From assembly GCF_900188275.1 (NCBI RefSeq), contig NZ_FZNY01000001.1, forward strand, positions 1,488,001-1,552,000: a stretch of DNA of 64,000 nt. The letters are read 5' to 3'. The notes beneath the pieces are model-generated. The model was not told the DNA's origin and ran no database searches. It saw only the letters and a program-made list of their open reading frames with translations. Positions 16,938-27,100 of the stretch are shown piece by piece. Position numbers and translations under genes: made by a program. The DNA comes from Dokdonia pacifica (GTDB lineage: Bacteria; Bacteroidota; Bacteroidia; Flavobacteriales; Flavobacteriaceae). Each line of letters opens with the position of its first letter. Within the stretch, counting starts at the first letter, position 1.

Positions 16938-19900
16938 TTATAGTGTTCCTATATTCGTTTGTCCTAATATGATTTTACCCTCTAATTCATCGCTTTCATC
17001 ATCGCAGTCTAGCAGACGTCCTACAGGATAAATGGTATTTAAATCTCCTAATGCTTTTAGTAATCCTTTTAACTCATCTAGAGGTTGTTTATCTCGTAAT
17101 GATGTTTTTGCAAATAGGTATGCTTTATATTTTTTTTCAAATTCTACAAGATCATTGGTCTGATCTTTAATACTGTCTAGGTATTCTAATCTTCTTTCTT
17201 CAATGAGAATAGGCACTTGTATTTTTTGTGCTTCTAAAGCCGCTATCTGTGCTTCTAAATCTTCTGGTGGAGGCATTTTGTTTTGCAACGCTACTATTTG
17301 ATCATCAAGTTGTTTTATAGTAGAAACCTCTTCGTTTTTTAGTTGTTGTAGATACTGTTCTTTGATATTATCTAAATCACTGTCACGATGCCCTATCCAG
17401 CAAATTTTAGGTAGTACATGCGCTGGTAACTCTTCCTTGATAATATTTTCCATATAGTTTCTAAAATCAGGATTAGAAAAACGATAGGTATATCCAGGAA
17501 TAACAATACTCACACGATATGAATAAGGATCAATGCCGCAATCATCTTCACAATTATCTGTACAAATAGGAAGGAAGGGAGGTTTTGGATCTTCACTCAC
17601 TTCTTCAACTTCTTCTGGAATCTCAACTTCACTTTCTTCTGAGACTTCACCTTCTTCTATAACATCTTCTTCTTTTGGAAATTCAGGTCGTAATAAGATA
17701 TGTTCAACAAGAAAAATACCTTCTTCCGTAAACTTGAATTTCATAAAGGATATAATATCCAGAATGGCTTTTTTAATTGCTGCTGCAGTATCATAATATT
17801 TAAACTGTTTTGCTACAATATGATCTTTACTGCTCTCAGGTTGGTCAAGATTAACAACATCAAAAGAGTATTTGCCACTATCAGATATATGTATGTGTAT
17901 ATTCCCTATAGTTGTTTCATCTTCAATCCCATTTTCACAAGCCTCTTGAACTTCTTTTTCAGAAGTCTGTATAATTTGTAGAACAGCAAAATATAATTCT
18001 TTATTTGCAGCGGCAGTAGTTTTGTATTCCTCAGTCGCAGATAGAATTATATTTTTGTTTTCGTCTTTAATACGCCATCTGAAAACTGTTTTCAGATCTG
18101 CATTTTCTAATGAATAGATATCCACAAATGAAGAGCTTAGGACTCTTCTATTATAGTTTTTTATCCCAACTAAACGAGAAACTCTTTTCTGAAAACCTGA
18201 AATGTTATCAGTGTTCCATAGTTTCTTTTTTGGTTGCTTGTAATAATTAAAAGCACTACCTCTTTCTGAGCTTATAGCGATATAATCATTTAAAAATTCT
18301 TTTTTATTAGTGAGTACAATCTCATTGGTGGCTGTGCCAAACAAGGCTTTCATTAAAAAGGTGTAATCACCAAATTTTTCGGCAAAGCGTGCTAACAAAT
18401 GATCTACAATTTTGTTTCTACGATCTACGGTATCATCTTGTTGCCCAAAAAGTACTTTTGTAAGCTCTTCATTAGTTGCATCAGAACTTATGATTGGATA
18501 CTCATTTACGAGATCTTCAAAATCTTTAATATCTTCTACCACTTGCGTGAAATACGTCTTGTCAAGCCCCCCATTAATAGATAATAATTCTCTTACATTA
18601 CCTAGATGTTTAAAATAACTGGCAAGTACTTTATCAAAGAAAAGGAGGTACCCTTTTAATTGTTTTACTTGCGCTTTTCTCTCGTTTGTTGCTATTGCAG
18701 AAAGTCCTGCTTGCCCTATTCCATAGGTTTCAGGGAAGTCATTTTGTATAGTGGTATAACTTTCTGGTGCGAGATATGTGCTTTCAGGAAATGTAAGATC
18801 TCTTTCATCTTCTGGAACTTCATTTTCTATTTGAGCATCTTCTTTTAATTGCTCTAAATAAATGTCAACTTGTGTTTCATTAATGTTTAATGGCAGTACT
18901 CCTTTGTTGTAACTAAAAACACTATCACTACACAAAATAGGTTTTGTATCTGCAGGGATGCAAATCAACCATTCATTTAATTGTTCTTCACCAGACCCAC
19001 AATTTCCTATAGAGATATCATTAATATGCTTAACACCTTCTATATTCATGATTAATTTCATGATATCAGATAAGCGAACCTCACTTCGGAGATCGGCCTC
19101 TTTTAATTCTTCAGGATCTATAAATCCATGATCTAATAAAAAAGGACCATCAAAGATTTGATCAGGAGTATATCCTTTATCCAGCATTTGTTTTATAGAA
19201 TAAAAACGAAGTGTCGTCGAAAAGTAATTGGTAATCGCTGTTAAAATTTTAGCGTGAATTAATTCTTCATCAGCTTCTGTTTCTACTTCAACACTTGCAC
19301 ATACAGAAATTGGTTTTTCAGGAACTTCTTTTATTTCTATAAGATCTTCACACAGACTTCTATTAGTATGATATTTTTCTAGTATCGTATCTTTTATTTC
19401 TTGAATTTTATCCTCTTTCTCTTCATCACTAAGGGTATCGTCTAGATCTTCAAAATCAACCAAAAGCGTATACAACCCTTTTAAATCATATTCTCTTTGA
19501 AACTCAATAGGTAACCCTTCAAAAATGGTGTCGGTATATGATAAGCAATCATTTTTGCAATCGGCGTATACAGTTCTTTTAGCAATGCGTAACCAACAAT
19601 TTCTAACACCTTCTATATCTATAAATAATTTTCTATAATCTACTGCGGTGATTGCTTTTGTTGGGAAAATATCGGATGCTCTATAGAATTGATTAGATAA
19701 TTGCTCATTAGCTTTATCTGAAGCTAATAAGTTTTCAATAGGAAGATCAATACGCATCCCTAAATCTGTGATAGCATAGCATAACATCTCAAGCATGGTA
19801 ATACCAGGATCATGAGAATTAAAATCAGTCCATAGGCTTCCTCCAAGCTCTTCAATATATTGGATCCCTAATTTTCTTAAATAATGAAAATCTAAGTCGT

Positions 19901-19952
19901 CATTTGTGGCAACGCTTTTTGGGATGGCGGTATGTGTATTTGTTACTGACAT
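16938..19952 (-). CDS. eCIS baseplate protein, Afp12-like
   Basis: This 1004-aa protein starts MSVTNTHTAIPKS and has the N-terminal signature found in the second large baseplate protein of contractile systems: LRKLGIQYIEELGG, WTDFNSHDPGITMLEMLCYAITDLGMR. The C-terminal third contains an acidic linker (VIEEGEVSEESEVEIPEE) and a Cys cluster CTDNCEDDCG, then a domain with SYRVSIVIPGYTYRF. It overlaps the upstream baseplate J gene by 10 bp, indicating coupled translation. In Afp-type particles this protein forms the baseplate wedge together with the J-like protein. No catalytic motif is visible. Confidence 0.85.
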   Translation of the reverse strand: MSVTNTHTAIPKSVATNDDLDFHYLRKLGIQYIEELGGSLWTDFNSHDPGITMLEMLCYAITDLGMRIDLPIENLLASDKANEQLSNQFYRASDIFPTKAITAVDYRKLFIDIEGVRNCWLRIAKRTVYADCKNDCLSYTDTIFEGLPIEFQREYDLKGLYTLLVDFEDLDDTLSDEEKEDKIQEIKDTILEKYHTNRSLCEDLIEIKEVPEKPISVCASVEVETEADEELIHAKILTAITNYFSTTLRFYSIKQMLDKGYTPDQIFDGPFLLDHGFIDPEELKEADLRSEVRLSDIMKLIMNIEGVKHINDISIGNCGSGEEQLNEWLICIPADTKPILCSDSVFSYNKGVLPLNINETQVDIYLEQLKEDAQIENEVPEDERDLTFPESTYLAPESYTTIQNDFPETYGIGQAGLSAIATNERKAQVKQLKGYLLFFDKVLASYFKHLGNVRELLSINGGLDKTYFTQVVEDIKDFEDLVNEYPIISSDATNEELTKVLFGQQDDTVDRRNKIVDHLLARFAEKFGDYTFLMKALFGTATNEIVLTNKKEFLNDYIAISSERGSAFNYYKQPKKKLWNTDNISGFQKRVSRLVGIKNYNRRVLSSSFVDIYSLENADLKTVFRWRIKDENKNIILSATEEYKTTAAANKELYFAVLQIIQTSEKEVQEACENGIEDETTIGNIHIHISDSGKYSFDVVNLDQPESSKDHIVAKQFKYYDTAAAIKKAILDIISFMKFKFTEEGIFLVEHILLRPEFPKEEDVIEEGEVSEESEVEIPEEVEEVSEDPKPPFLPICTDNCEDDCGIDPYSYRVSIVIPGYTYRFSNPDFRNYMENIIKEELPAHVLPKICWIGHRDSDLDNIKEQYLQQLKNEEVSTIKQLDDQIVALQNKMPPPEDLEAQIAALEAQKIQVPILIEERRLEYLDSIKDQTNDLVEFEKKYKAYLFAKTSLRDKQPLDELKGLLKALGDLNTIYPVGRLLDCDDESDELEGKIILGQTNIGTL

Positions 19953-22900
19953 ATTAGTTTTTCTTGTACATTATTGTCTCCACAAGGAGTCAAGACAGTG
20001 CTTATGTTGTGTGATTTGGCAGAAACCAAGATAGATCTAGGATTAGAGGGTGTTACCACGTTCCCCATGACAACAGTGTCCTTTTGTATAGTTACATTTT
20101 GTAAATAATCTACATAAGGGAGTTTTTCGATATAATCAATTAAAACACTTCTGTGTAAATCAATTCCAAAGACAACTTCTTGATGTGTATCAAAAGCCCA
20201 TGGCGAAAGAAATTTTATAATATCTTCTTCAAGTTGCTTACTATAAAAACGCTCATCATAACCCTTTAAGAACTCAACTTCTAAAGTAACAGCCACCTCC
20301 TCATATCTAGGATTAATAACATCGGCAGTTACTTGAGATGTATTATGTTGGTTTATAAAAGCTTTAATTTTATTAATCAACCCCTTACTTACGCGAGGCT
20401 GATAGATATCAAACACATTCTTATTGACACTATCAGGAATCACTACTAAGGTTACATGTCCAGCAGCGATATAGTTATCTTTAGTAGTATCATTTTCATC
20501 CTGTATATAGGTATGATTTAAACACTTTACTTTAAATACCTCTGGGAATTCTTGGAGAATTAAATGCTCATAATCCCATAAGGTAATGGCTCTGTTTTTG
20601 TGTCTTAGACGCTCACTAATTCTTCGATAGAATCGAGTGTCAGATTCTTCTGGAATCCCATTAAAAGAAGTATATGGCTGACTTACCCCTTTTACCTGAG
20701 GAATACGAGTAATTAACTTTTTAATTGTTTCAGCCGCTAATCCTTTATCAAGATGTGCTAATTCATTATTGCGATCTTCAAAAGTGGCAAGTACTGCCTG
20801 TGTATGAATATCAATTGCTTTACAAATAGCATTATAGGCTCTATGCATTTTTGCACGTATCCAAATATAACCCTCAGGTAAACGTGTGTTATCTTGAGTG
20901 GCTTGTCTTGGAAGTCCAAATTTTACAATACCAGAACTTAAAAAATTACCCGTACTATTGGAAAGAATATCATTAGTAAGACTCTTCCATTGATTATCGC
21001 ATAATACTGCCCATTGTATTTCCTCTCTTTCAGCAAAAGAAGTCACCTGAGGATTTTCACTCCCTTCCAATACCTGAACAAGTAATGCTATATTTTGTTG
21101 AGCTTGTGCATCTTTAAGACCAATAAATAACTCTCCGCCATCACAATATTTTGGTACTAAATAAGAATGAATAGTAGACTTGTCATAAACATCTCTTATT
21201 CCTTTTTGATACCTTTTTAATTTTAAATATGTATGCTCCTCACATTGACCAAAAGGATGTATGTGAAACAGCTGAATACGTTCTTGTGTATGTGCATCAT
21301 TTGTATTTAGAGGATGTACGGTTGTTACCTCATTGATAGGTACTATTTGTGATTGAATACTTCTAGTTTCTTCCGCACTATAATTTACAGTAATGTTTTC
21401 GGCAATAGGTGTATAAGGCGCATTAGGAATATTACCTTCTGTCGTTGATGTTGTGATGGTTGTATTATCTTCTGTAGATACAACAGTACTCGTTGTATTT
21501 CCTATTAATGATGAGGCATACAACTTAGGAAACAAATCATGTAAAAAAGAAGTGTTTAAGCGCAAGCGTATAGGACCCGTTTTATCTACCTCAAAACCTT
21601 GTGTGTTTCCTATTTGCACAGCACAATTGTAAACAGAAGTATCTTCTTCTTTTGTGAATAATACTTGCGTATCAGAAGTATCAGGAATCCAATTTTCTTT
21701 ATGTAATATTTCTTTTAAAGCGGTAAAATGCGCATCGTTTTCTACAATAACACCCTCTGCACTTTCTCCAGGGATTGCATTTTTTTTGTAAGCATCATAC
21801 CAATCATTAAATCCATTTTCGGGTGTATTCTTCCAAGAAAAATTAACGGTTATTTCATTCCACGCTTTCGCGAAAGCTTCCTCATAATTAATATAAAAAT
21901 TAGCATTTTTTATAGGTTGTGGCGTAAATGGGAAGAACGGCTTATTTGCTTTTAATACCCCATTATCATTTTCTATATGAATCGTTGAGGCTTCCTGAAC
22001 ATCTACAAATATCTTGATCGCTATTAGAGATCTGTTTAAGGTTGCACGATGAAAAGAAACGCCATCTTGTTTTGAGGTATCTATTAAAAAACGAATGACA
22101 GGAAATGTAGTGTCGTATTTTTCTAATAGAAAAACATCATCATAAGGCATAATAGCTGGCATATCCTTATTTAACTGAAAAGAAAGTATAAGATGATCTA
22201 TAGTCTCTCCTTGTATGACTTCTTGTTCAACTTCTCCTTCTGTAAGATCAATACCATCCACCCATTTTTCAGAACCACTACCATTTATAGAGATCACATT
22301 TTTTAGAATATCCGTATTAAAATCAGTAAGGCGATGTCCAGTTTCAATAGTTTCTGGTGCAAAACTTAAAGTGATTTGTACCGTTCTTGTTCCTTCCTGT
22401 AACAAGAGTAGAGGAGAAGCCACTGCAAAACCAATAGTGGCATCTGGTAGTTCCGTATACTTTTTTTCTTCAGAGGTATATCCAAAAGGCAACCAGTAAG
22501 GCTCATCTTCAGGAAGTGGCTCTTCAAAACCATCTAAGGTTTTTGCATTAGGACTTGCTTTGATTTCTTGAAGTGATACATCTGTATACACTGTTTTTAA
22601 AGAAGCAACTTTTGCTTGATTTGCTATAAGCTCCTCATCGGTAGTATAAATACGTGGATTACCATTAGCATCTGGTTTGCCATTTAATTCTGTAGTGACA
22701 ACAATTTGTTCTTCGGTGCTTTTTTTAGCAAGTTCAAAAATAACGTGTACATTATCTGGTGTTGCCGCACGTTTATCTACCTGTAAAATATTTTTGTAAT
22801 AGAAATCTAAATGCCTTTTGGTGAGCCCATTAAATCTATTTTTGGATTGCTCTAAGAGCTGTAAGAAACAAACAAAAAGGGTAAGGTGAGGCGTTAATGT

Positions 22901-23221
22901 ACCAGCCGCTTTGAAGTTTGATAATGCAGTTGTAATCTGTTCTTTTTGTCGTGTGTATGCTCTGCTTGCGCGAAAAGGAATGGTGGTTTCTTCAAAATCG
23001 AAACAATTAAAAAAATCTTGCCAATCTCCTTTTATAGCAGCACTATTTTCTGTGTCAAAATAATTGACATGTTTGGCAAAATTATACGTAAACAGTAACC
23101 AATCTTCGATATCAAAATCGTTCAGTTCAAAATGAGAAGGCTCAAGTTGTGATACAAATCGCTCACCTTGACCTGTGCCATTTCTTTTTAATACGTTATC
23201 TATGTCGTTACACTTGCCCAT
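19943..23221 (-). CDS. baseplate J/gp47-like protein, Afp11-like
   Basis: This is a 1092-aa baseplate wedge protein. The C-terminal third has the baseplate-J pattern: RFYRRISERLRHKNRAITLWDYEHLILQ-type residues at about 855-885, and a terminal region on loading at the particle axis (YEEVAVTLEVEFLKGYDE, FGIDLHRSVLIDYIEKLPYVDY). The central ~500 residues are a large insertion typical of eCIS versions compared with phage gpJ (~300 aa). It starts 5 bp after the stop of the gp25-like gene and overlaps the following baseplate gene. A palindromic repeat copy lies in its coding sequence at 21864-21877. Confidence 0.88.
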   Translation of the reverse strand: MGKCNDIDNVLKRNGTGQGERFVSQLEPSHFELNDFDIEDWLLFTYNFAKHVNYFDTENSAAIKGDWQDFFNCFDFEETTIPFRASRAYTRQKEQITTALSNFKAAGTLTPHLTLFVCFLQLLEQSKNRFNGLTKRHLDFYYKNILQVDKRAATPDNVHVIFELAKKSTEEQIVVTTELNGKPDANGNPRIYTTDEELIANQAKVASLKTVYTDVSLQEIKASPNAKTLDGFEEPLPEDEPYWLPFGYTSEEKKYTELPDATIGFAVASPLLLLQEGTRTVQITLSFAPETIETGHRLTDFNTDILKNVISINGSGSEKWVDGIDLTEGEVEQEVIQGETIDHLILSFQLNKDMPAIMPYDDVFLLEKYDTTFPVIRFLIDTSKQDGVSFHRATLNRSLIAIKIFVDVQEASTIHIENDNGVLKANKPFFPFTPQPIKNANFYINYEEAFAKAWNEITVNFSWKNTPENGFNDWYDAYKKNAIPGESAEGVIVENDAHFTALKEILHKENWIPDTSDTQVLFTKEEDTSVYNCAVQIGNTQGFEVDKTGPIRLRLNTSFLHDLFPKLYASSLIGNTTSTVVSTEDNTTITTSTTEGNIPNAPYTPIAENITVNYSAEETRSIQSQIVPINEVTTVHPLNTNDAHTQERIQLFHIHPFGQCEEHTYLKLKRYQKGIRDVYDKSTIHSYLVPKYCDGGELFIGLKDAQAQQNIALLVQVLEGSENPQVTSFAEREEIQWAVLCDNQWKSLTNDILSNSTGNFLSSGIVKFGLPRQATQDNTRLPEGYIWIRAKMHRAYNAICKAIDIHTQAVLATFEDRNNELAHLDKGLAAETIKKLITRIPQVKGVSQPYTSFNGIPEESDTRFYRRISERLRHKNRAITLWDYEHLILQEFPEVFKVKCLNHTYIQDENDTTKDNYIAAGHVTLVVIPDSVNKNVFDIYQPRVSKGLINKIKAFINQHNTSQVTADVINPRYEEVAVTLEVEFLKGYDERFYSKQLEEDIIKFLSPWAFDTHQEVVFGIDLHRSVLIDYIEKLPYVDYLQNVTIQKDTVVMGNVVTPSNPRSILVSAKSHNISTVLTPCGDNNVQEKLICQ

Positions 23222-23226
23222 TGTCT

Positions 23227-23640
23227 TTATGATATATCAGTTCCCTCTTCTTTATAGAATGGGAATACTACATTGGTTCTTGAATTGGTAGCTCTCACTA
23301 TATAATCTATAGCGATGACGAGCTTTCCTTCTAATGGATCTGTTTCTGAGATGTCTATTTTAAGTACATCTATTCTAGGTTCATGATATAGAATAGCTGT
23401 TTTGATGAGGTCTACAGTATAGGTGATTAATGTTCTATTAAGCGACTCAAACAATAGTTCTTCCAGATTACAACCGTATTCTGGAAACATCACACGTTCT
23501 CCTAGTCGTGTTGTTAGTAAAATATGTAAGCTACTTTTGATGTCTTCCTCATTAGAAATCATCTTTGTTTGCTTTTGTTCTTTTACAAACTCTGGCGGAA
23601 ATGCCCATCCAGTTCCTAAAAACGAATTTTTAATATCCAT
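23227..23640 (-). CDS. GPW/gp25-like baseplate wedge protein, Afp9-like
   Basis: The 137-aa protein has the gp25 family core: an initial GTGWAFPP segment, SLHILLTTRLGERVMFPEYG near residues 33-52 and the following LEELLFE. It is an inner baseplate wedge component that nucleates sheath assembly in phage T4, type VI secretion and eCIS particles. Its position between the PAAR and gpJ-like genes, with only 3-5 bp on either side, is the conserved eCIS order. Confidence 0.92.
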   Translation of the reverse strand: MDIKNSFLGTGWAFPPEFVKEQKQTKMISNEEDIKSSLHILLTTRLGERVMFPEYGCNLEELLFESLNRTLITYTVDLIKTAILYHEPRIDVLKIDISETDPLEGKLVIAIDYIVRATNSRTNVVFPFYKEEGTDIS

Positions 23641-23643
23641 TGT

Positions 23644-23934
23644 TTATCCTATTAATACGGTTACGTCACCTAATACAATACTTCCTCCGTGTGCTGTAGA
23701 ATCTCCTAATCTGGCTGCGGGCATTCCCCCTATAAGCACCGATGAAGATCCCGCTACAATACTATCAGGAGGTCCAACACAAGTTGCCATGTCACCTACT
23801 CTTGCGGCAGGTAAGTTTCCAATAAGTACGGTAGGTTCACCAGCAGGAAGAATAGGCCCTCCTACATGTGGTACCGTTCCAGTAACCATTGGACAAACAT
23901 GCATATCTGTTATTCTTGCAGCGGGTGCTCCCAT
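23644..23934 (-). CDS. PAAR-domain spike tip protein, Afp10-like
   Basis: The 96-aa protein consists of a single PAAR domain. It starts MGAPAARITDMHVCP and shows the repeated pattern of small motifs (LPAARVGDMATC, MPAARLGDSTAHGG, VLIG) with His and Cys residues that bind the metal ion at the cone tip. PAAR proteins sharpen the VgrG-like spike. It lies directly downstream of the spike gene, separated by 95 bp that contain an iterated palindrome. Confidence 0.92.
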   Translation of the reverse strand: MGAPAARITDMHVCPMVTGTVPHVGGPILPAGEPTVLIGNLPAARVGDMATCVGPPDSIVAGSSSVLIGGMPAARLGDSTAHGGSIVLGDVTVLIG

Positions 23935-23991
23935 AGTGATTAAGTGTTTTGCTATCAGCGTAGCTTCTAGCCGTTTTGTTTTTATGCTTTA

Positions 23992-24011
23992 TACGCTTTC
24001 GCGAAAGCGTA
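23992..24011. repeat. iterated palindrome between spike and PAAR genes
   Basis: This is a perfect 20-bp copy of TACGCTTTCGCGAAAGCGTA in the only sizeable gap (95 bp) of the structural operon. In RNA it would form a hairpin, but no U-run follows on the minus strand, so it is not an evident terminator. Confidence 0.9.
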
Positions 24012-24029
24012 CAATGGCGTATTATTTTC

Positions 24030-25775
24030 TTAATTTATTTGTACTAATGATCCTTTTAATACAGCAATAGCACTGGTAGAGACTTCGGCTCCAGCAGATC
24101 CCTCTGCTTTAAACTCTGCATTGGCAGTGATGCCTACATTTGTACCTTCTATCGTAACATCTCCAGAGGCTTTTATTGCAATATCTCCTGCACTCTCCAT
24201 AGAAATTCCATTACTATCTATAGTAATTACATTAGAGTTGTCATCTTCTATAACAATAGTGCCCGCATCTTCATCTAGTGCGATTAGTTTTCCCGCAGGT
24301 GTTGAAATATTAATTGACTTTTTATCATCGTCAAAAACAACTTTCATTTCACTTCTAGTGACAAATCCTTTCTCATGATTATCATCACTTGCTGTAAATG
24401 GAGCGGGTTTTGCACTACTATGTAGCATCCCTAAAACAACAGCATCGTTGGGGTCTTCATTTATAAATCCTATAATCACCTCATCTCCGAGTTCTGGTCT
24501 AAAAAAAGCACCTCTGTTTTCTCCAGCATCTAGCGACGCGACGCGACACCATATCCCTTGCTCTTCATGATTAATGATTGGGATTTGTACTAAAATGCGC
24601 TCTTCTCCATCGGGATCTTCTTCTAGTTGAGAAACCACACCTACTTGTAAACCAGCAATGGCAGGTAATAACCCTGAAGCAGGTTGTGCATTGATATCAA
24701 ACGTTTCTGAAAACCATTCTGGATGTAACCCAAATTGTGCATTTACAGTCCAATTTCCATCCGATATCGTATGACTTACACCGGTGATGTATGCATTTCC
24801 ATTAAATCGTTCACCGACACCTTCTAATTTTAGAATGGTATTAGGTTTTACAGATGCAATTCCTTGAAATTTTACGCGCCCACGAATTTTAGCAAGCTGT
24901 TGGAATAACCATTTACCATCTGCCCAATCTTGTAGTTCTGTATCAGTTACAGCACCTCCATGGCGTAACTCCATGGTTTCTAATCCTATAATTGCATTCA
25001 AGTCACTGGCAGCAATATTGCCATTTAATGAGACAGAAGGATCTGTACCATCTATTTCTAAGAGTTCTTGATCTGCATGATTCCATCCATAAGAAGATAC
25101 TTTTTTGATTTGATGTCTCGCATCTATCTCTGCATCAAAATCTAACATAGATCCTCCATAAGTAATGGTTTCGATTTCAGATTGTCCGATATCAGGTTTA
25201 GCAATCGTTACTTTACCATCATCTATGAAACAAAGCTTTCCATTTGCTTGCGCTCTTGCAATCATAAAATCCCAATCGGAAGCGTTGTATTGCACCAACT
25301 CTGGATGCATATAATTTGTCGCTTCTACGTCTTTATCAAGCGAGTAATTCCCTAATAATTCTTCAAATATTTCACTGTCTTTACTCTCATAGAAATACGT
25401 ACTTTTTTTGCCTATGGTCATTTTTACAGCCTCATCTTTACACTCAATAATAAGGTGTGTTCTTTGGGCTCTAATTTTTAGATTATGCTTAATAACAATT
25501 CCTTTGAAAATAGTTTCTTCATCTGAGTGATATCCAGCTGTAATTTCAATGCTTTTTCCAGGAATCAAGAGATCTTCATTACTTAAAGCAAAATCTCTTT
25601 CTGATGCCTCACCGTCTATCAGCACAATTTTAGCCATAGGAATTCTATTTACTTCCTTTTGTACCATGATGCTTTTTACCTGGTATATATTTGAAAGCTC
25701 CTGTCCTTCTGTTAAGATCTTGAATGTGACAAGATCTGGGCTTTGTGCTGTTTGTATGACGCCGCTATTGTTCAT
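24030..25775 (-). CDS. VgrG-like central spike protein, Afp8-like
   Basis: This 581-aa spike protein has three parts. A gp27-like N-terminal region of about 350 residues includes IVIKHNLKIRAQRTHLIIEC. A gp5 OB-fold at about 370-450 includes ILVQIPIINHEEQGIWCRVAS and RPELGDEVIIGFINEDP. A C-terminal beta-prism region contains short repeats (ITIDSNGISM, GDIAIKASGDVTIEG). The spike sits at the tip of the tube and carries the PAAR protein. The start at 25775 abuts the stop of the LysM gene (25776). No extra effector domain is fused to it. Confidence 0.92.
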   Translation of the reverse strand: MNNSGVIQTAQSPDLVTFKILTEGQELSNIYQVKSIMVQKEVNRIPMAKIVLIDGEASERDFALSNEDLLIPGKSIEITAGYHSDEETIFKGIVIKHNLKIRAQRTHLIIECKDEAVKMTIGKKSTYFYESKDSEIFEELLGNYSLDKDVEATNYMHPELVQYNASDWDFMIARAQANGKLCFIDDGKVTIAKPDIGQSEIETITYGGSMLDFDAEIDARHQIKKVSSYGWNHADQELLEIDGTDPSVSLNGNIAASDLNAIIGLETMELRHGGAVTDTELQDWADGKWLFQQLAKIRGRVKFQGIASVKPNTILKLEGVGERFNGNAYITGVSHTISDGNWTVNAQFGLHPEWFSETFDINAQPASGLLPAIAGLQVGVVSQLEEDPDGEERILVQIPIINHEEQGIWCRVASLDAGENRGAFFRPELGDEVIIGFINEDPNDAVVLGMLHSSAKPAPFTASDDNHEKGFVTRSEMKVVFDDDKKSINISTPAGKLIALDEDAGTIVIEDDNSNVITIDSNGISMESAGDIAIKASGDVTIEGTNVGITANAEFKAEGSAGAEVSTSAIAVLKGSLVQIN

Positions 25776-26495
25776 TTATGATGTTTTTGTCAATGGTGGA
25801 AAAAACAATTCTTGACCTGGTGTTAGTTTTCTGAAATTATGTAAGTTGTTTACTTTGGCTATTTCTAGATAATACTTTGGATCTCCATAAATTCGATGGG
25901 TCATTAAAGACAAGGTATCGCCTGCTTTTACAGTACGGTAATGTGTTAAATCTGGTGATTGATTATTTTCTTTTGAAGTTCTTTTTTCGTGATCTTCAAA
26001 AGAGATAAACTTTGCTTTAGCTATCGCTCTAATAGGAGTGCCATCTGGTTTAAATAGTTTGTATTCTATAGATAACTCTGTAAGAACTCCTTTGTATAAT
26101 AAAGCTCCCCAACTTACCGTGAGGTAATTCGGTTTGTGTTTTTCACCATTATAATCATATACTGTTTTTTTAAAATTTGCGATATCTTCAATAATGCCAT
26201 TTCCTTGATCTTTGTATACCGTATCATCCGAACTAGCTTCTGGATCATCTCCATAATGAATAATAACACCTGTTCTATCAAAAAGAAATTCTAAATCTAG
26301 TTCTGAAGGTAATGACCTCGTATACTGAGGTGCATTATTACTAGTACCTTGCGCTTGATCTGTTTTATATTCTGCTTTAAAGGATTCTGAATATTTTTCA
26401 GGATTTAATAAAGCAGTATACTTAGAGATCTCTTCATTAAATTTTTCGTCTTTATAGCAACGTATAACAAGCTTCTGTAACTTTCCTTCGTTCAT
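25776..26495 (-). CDS. LysM-domain tube/baseplate hub protein, Afp7-like
   Basis: The protein is 239 aa. Residues 1-180 are the CIS tube-initiator type domain (SLNPEKYSESF-like N-terminus, LDLEFLFDRTG). A LysM domain follows at about 185-235 (YRTVKAGDTLSLMTHRIYGD, LTPGQELFFPP). In phage and eCIS this gp53/Afp7-type protein joins spike and inner tube; the LysM fold is used structurally rather than for peptidoglycan binding. The stop codon is directly adjacent to the spike gene. Confidence 0.9.
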   Translation of the reverse strand: MNEGKLQKLVIRCYKDEKFNEEISKYTALLNPEKYSESFKAEYKTDQAQGTSNNAPQYTRSLPSELDLEFLFDRTGVIIHYGDDPEASSDDTVYKDQGNGIIEDIANFKKTVYDYNGEKHKPNYLTVSWGALLYKGVLTELSIEYKLFKPDGTPIRAIAKAKFISFEDHEKRTSKENNQSPDLTHYRTVKAGDTLSLMTHRIYGDPKYYLEIAKVNNLHNFRKLTPGQELFFPPLTKTS

Positions 26496-26501
26496 GATTT
26501 C

Positions 26502-26654
26502 TTAGCGTTCTTTTTGATCCTTTAGTTTTTCCATAACTTCTTCTATACATGCTGCAATAATTGCTGCCGAATCCTCTGTAGTTGATCCACTACTTGCGTT
26601 TTTAGAATCATCTACATTGATTTTGATATAGAGCTCTTTGATTTCTATGGGCAT
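26502..26654 (-). CDS. 50-aa DUF5908-like eCIS protein
   Basis: I found this short gene in the gap between the second tube gene and the LysM gene. It reads MPIEIKELYIKINVDD and ends EEVMEKLKDQKER. The opening MPIEIKELxIxxxV is the pattern of the DUF5908 family, small proteins encoded at exactly this place in Bacteroidota eCIS loci. The start codon lies 4 bp beyond the stop of the tube gene (26659) and the stop lies 6 bp before the LysM start, so it fills the gap as an operon member. The role is unknown; a small baseplate or tube-adapter part (Afp6-like position) is likely. Confidence 0.85.
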   Translation of the reverse strand: MPIEIKELYIKINVDDSKNASSGSTTEDSAAIIAACIEEVMEKLKDQKER

Positions 26655-26658
26655 GATA

Positions 26659-27099
26659 TTATAAGATGTTGAAATAGTTATAGGATAATTCTAAGGTCTC
26701 GATGACAATTTTATTCTCTTCAGCATTAAAATCGCCAACATTCCATTTTACAGGATATGCGTGTGCAATTTTCCATGACTGTAAAGGCTCGTGCTTTTCA
26801 TCCAGTAAACTCACAGTAATATCTACAGGTTTGATTACATATTTTTCTAATGCATCTCTACACCATTCAATCACACCTGAGTCTATAAGTAATCCTCGTT
26901 TAAGAACTAAATTTGGATACTTTGTACGTACTGGAATTTTATGTTTGAATCTATTTTCTCCTCCTTCAGCAATCTCTTCGGTTTCTAGATCTACAGAAAG
27001 CCCAGAAACCGATTGAAATTGGTGATCATTTTCTTTGTTCGAAATTCCAGAGAACTCGACTTTAAAATGAAATCCTATAGGTGGATAATAGGTTGCCAT
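26659..27099 (-). CDS. inner tube protein, second paralogue (Afp5-like)
   Basis: This 146-aa tail-tube protein (T4 gp19/Hcp-like fold) starts MATYYPPIGFHFKVEFSG and contains QSVSGLSVDLETEEIAEGG and LLDEKHEPLQSWKIAHAYPVKW. It shares about one third of its residues with the adjacent tube gene 27101-27541 and the same length. In eCIS the second tube paralogue usually forms the first ring at the baseplate, whereas the other builds the bulk of the tube. It begins 2 bp after the upstream stop. Confidence 0.92.
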   Translation of the reverse strand: MATYYPPIGFHFKVEFSGISNKENDHQFQSVSGLSVDLETEEIAEGGENRFKHKIPVRTKYPNLVLKRGLLIDSGVIEWCRDALEKYVIKPVDITVSLLDEKHEPLQSWKIAHAYPVKWNVGDFNAEENKIVIETLELSYNYFNIL

Positions 27100-27100
27100 A